A DNA stretch of 64,000 nucleotides, taken from positions 16,656 through 80,655 of the forward strand of contig CAKOVH010000006.1 of NCBI GenBank assembly GCA_934121885.1. Direction: 5' to 3'. The position numbers and the translations under genes are program-made. Every line of letters begins with the position of its first letter. Position 1 is the stretch's first letter. Under the pieces are notes generated by a model. That model was given only the letters and a program-made list of their open reading frames with translations, made no database searches and was not told the origin of the DNA. This document shows positions 63,932 to 64,000 of this stretch, in pieces. Source of the stretch: an uncultured Clostridia bacterium. GTDB taxonomy: Bacteria > Bacillota > Clostridia > TANB77 > CAG-508.

Positions 63932-63996
63932 AAATGCACCCCATTTAGTAGACATAGAAAAAAGAATCTATGTTAAAATACTAAATGGAGGTGTAT
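63932..63996. repeat. Long imperfect inverted repeat at the window end (IS end or terminator)
   Basis: AATGCACCCCATTTAGTA pairs with TACTAAATGGAGGTGTATT, and inside it ACATAGA pairs with TCTATGT. The 3' arm contains GGAGGTG (63987-63993), a perfect ribosome site followed by seven bases to the window edge. Two readings are open: the left end of an insertion sequence whose transposase start is held in a hairpin, or a terminator for the small gene (the arm ends in TTTTT). Its outer arm matches the element beside minC at 17 of 23 positions. Confidence 0.5.
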
Positions 63997-64000
63997 TTTT

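Noticed and set aside
1..64000. CRISPR arrays, rRNA and tRNA genes
   Set aside because: No regularly spaced direct repeats, no rRNA-like conserved blocks and no tRNA cloverleaf with the T-loop GTTCRANNC pattern were seen in the intergenic DNA.

Overview
The window is very AT-rich DNA from a spore-forming Firmicute of the class Clostridia, probably a gut-type lineage not close to a model species. The evidence is a Gram-positive gene set (mecA, ricT, mreBCD, minCDE, yqeK, a diacylglycerol glucosyltransferase) and clear sporulation genes (spoIIE, ypeB, an alpha/beta-type small acid-soluble spore protein, two CotF-like coat proteins). AGGAGG-type ribosome sites and TTG/GTG starts are common. Many promoters are sigma-A type with an exact 17-bp spacer. 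No rRNA, tRNA or CRISPR array was seen.

Layout. 1-1601: rodA (cut by the window edge), minE and minD on the minus strand. 1731-9883: an FGE-fold surface protein and cca; a plus-strand sip-holB-ricT operon; then an AI-2E-type permease, exonuclease III and a G5/3D cell-wall protein. 10079-13338: lemA and a complete NitT/TauT-type ABC importer. 13436-20239: tatD, acpS, a tail-anchored protein of unknown function, a WG-repeat protein and spoIIE. 20581-30245: two giant secreted surface proteins in one operon, the first with a probable thioester adhesin domain. 30595-31522: a three-gene operon of unknown function. 31641-37823: DUF4321-radC-mreB-mreC-mreD-mrdA-minC. 38043-44573: mecA, an M23 peptidase and a third giant surface protein. 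44805-49861: coat proteins, pcrA, a frameshifted ZIP transporter and prfA. 49920-52999: a yhaO/yhaN-type nuclease pair. 53132-56029: an isolated VirD4-like coupling ATPase with two unknown partner genes. 56218-63906: a cbpA-like DnaJ, yqeK, ddl, murF, a DUF4870 protein, sasp, ypeB, a glycolipid glucosyltransferase and a small conserved-looking ORF. The window ends in a long inverted repeat.

How the genes fit together. The dominant theme is envelope building and division: precursor synthesis (ddl, murF), elongation (mreBCD, PBP2, RodA), division-site placement (MinCDE), wall hydrolases (3D and M23 proteins) and three very large surface proteins. Sporulation genes are scattered in single units. 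In many Clostridia radC-mreBCD-mrdA-minC-minD-minE-rodA is contiguous. Here minC and minD are about 30 kb apart, and a degenerate element resembling joined insertion-sequence ends lies 8 bases from the minC stop codon.

Most worth a second look: the split min locus with its junction element; the orphan VirD4-like operon with its own consensus promoter; the thioester adhesin with a His/Cys-rich insert; the shared C-terminal S-[IL]-x-T-G motif in two giant surface proteins; the frameshifted ZIP transporter; and the Spo0A-style promoter of spoIIE.
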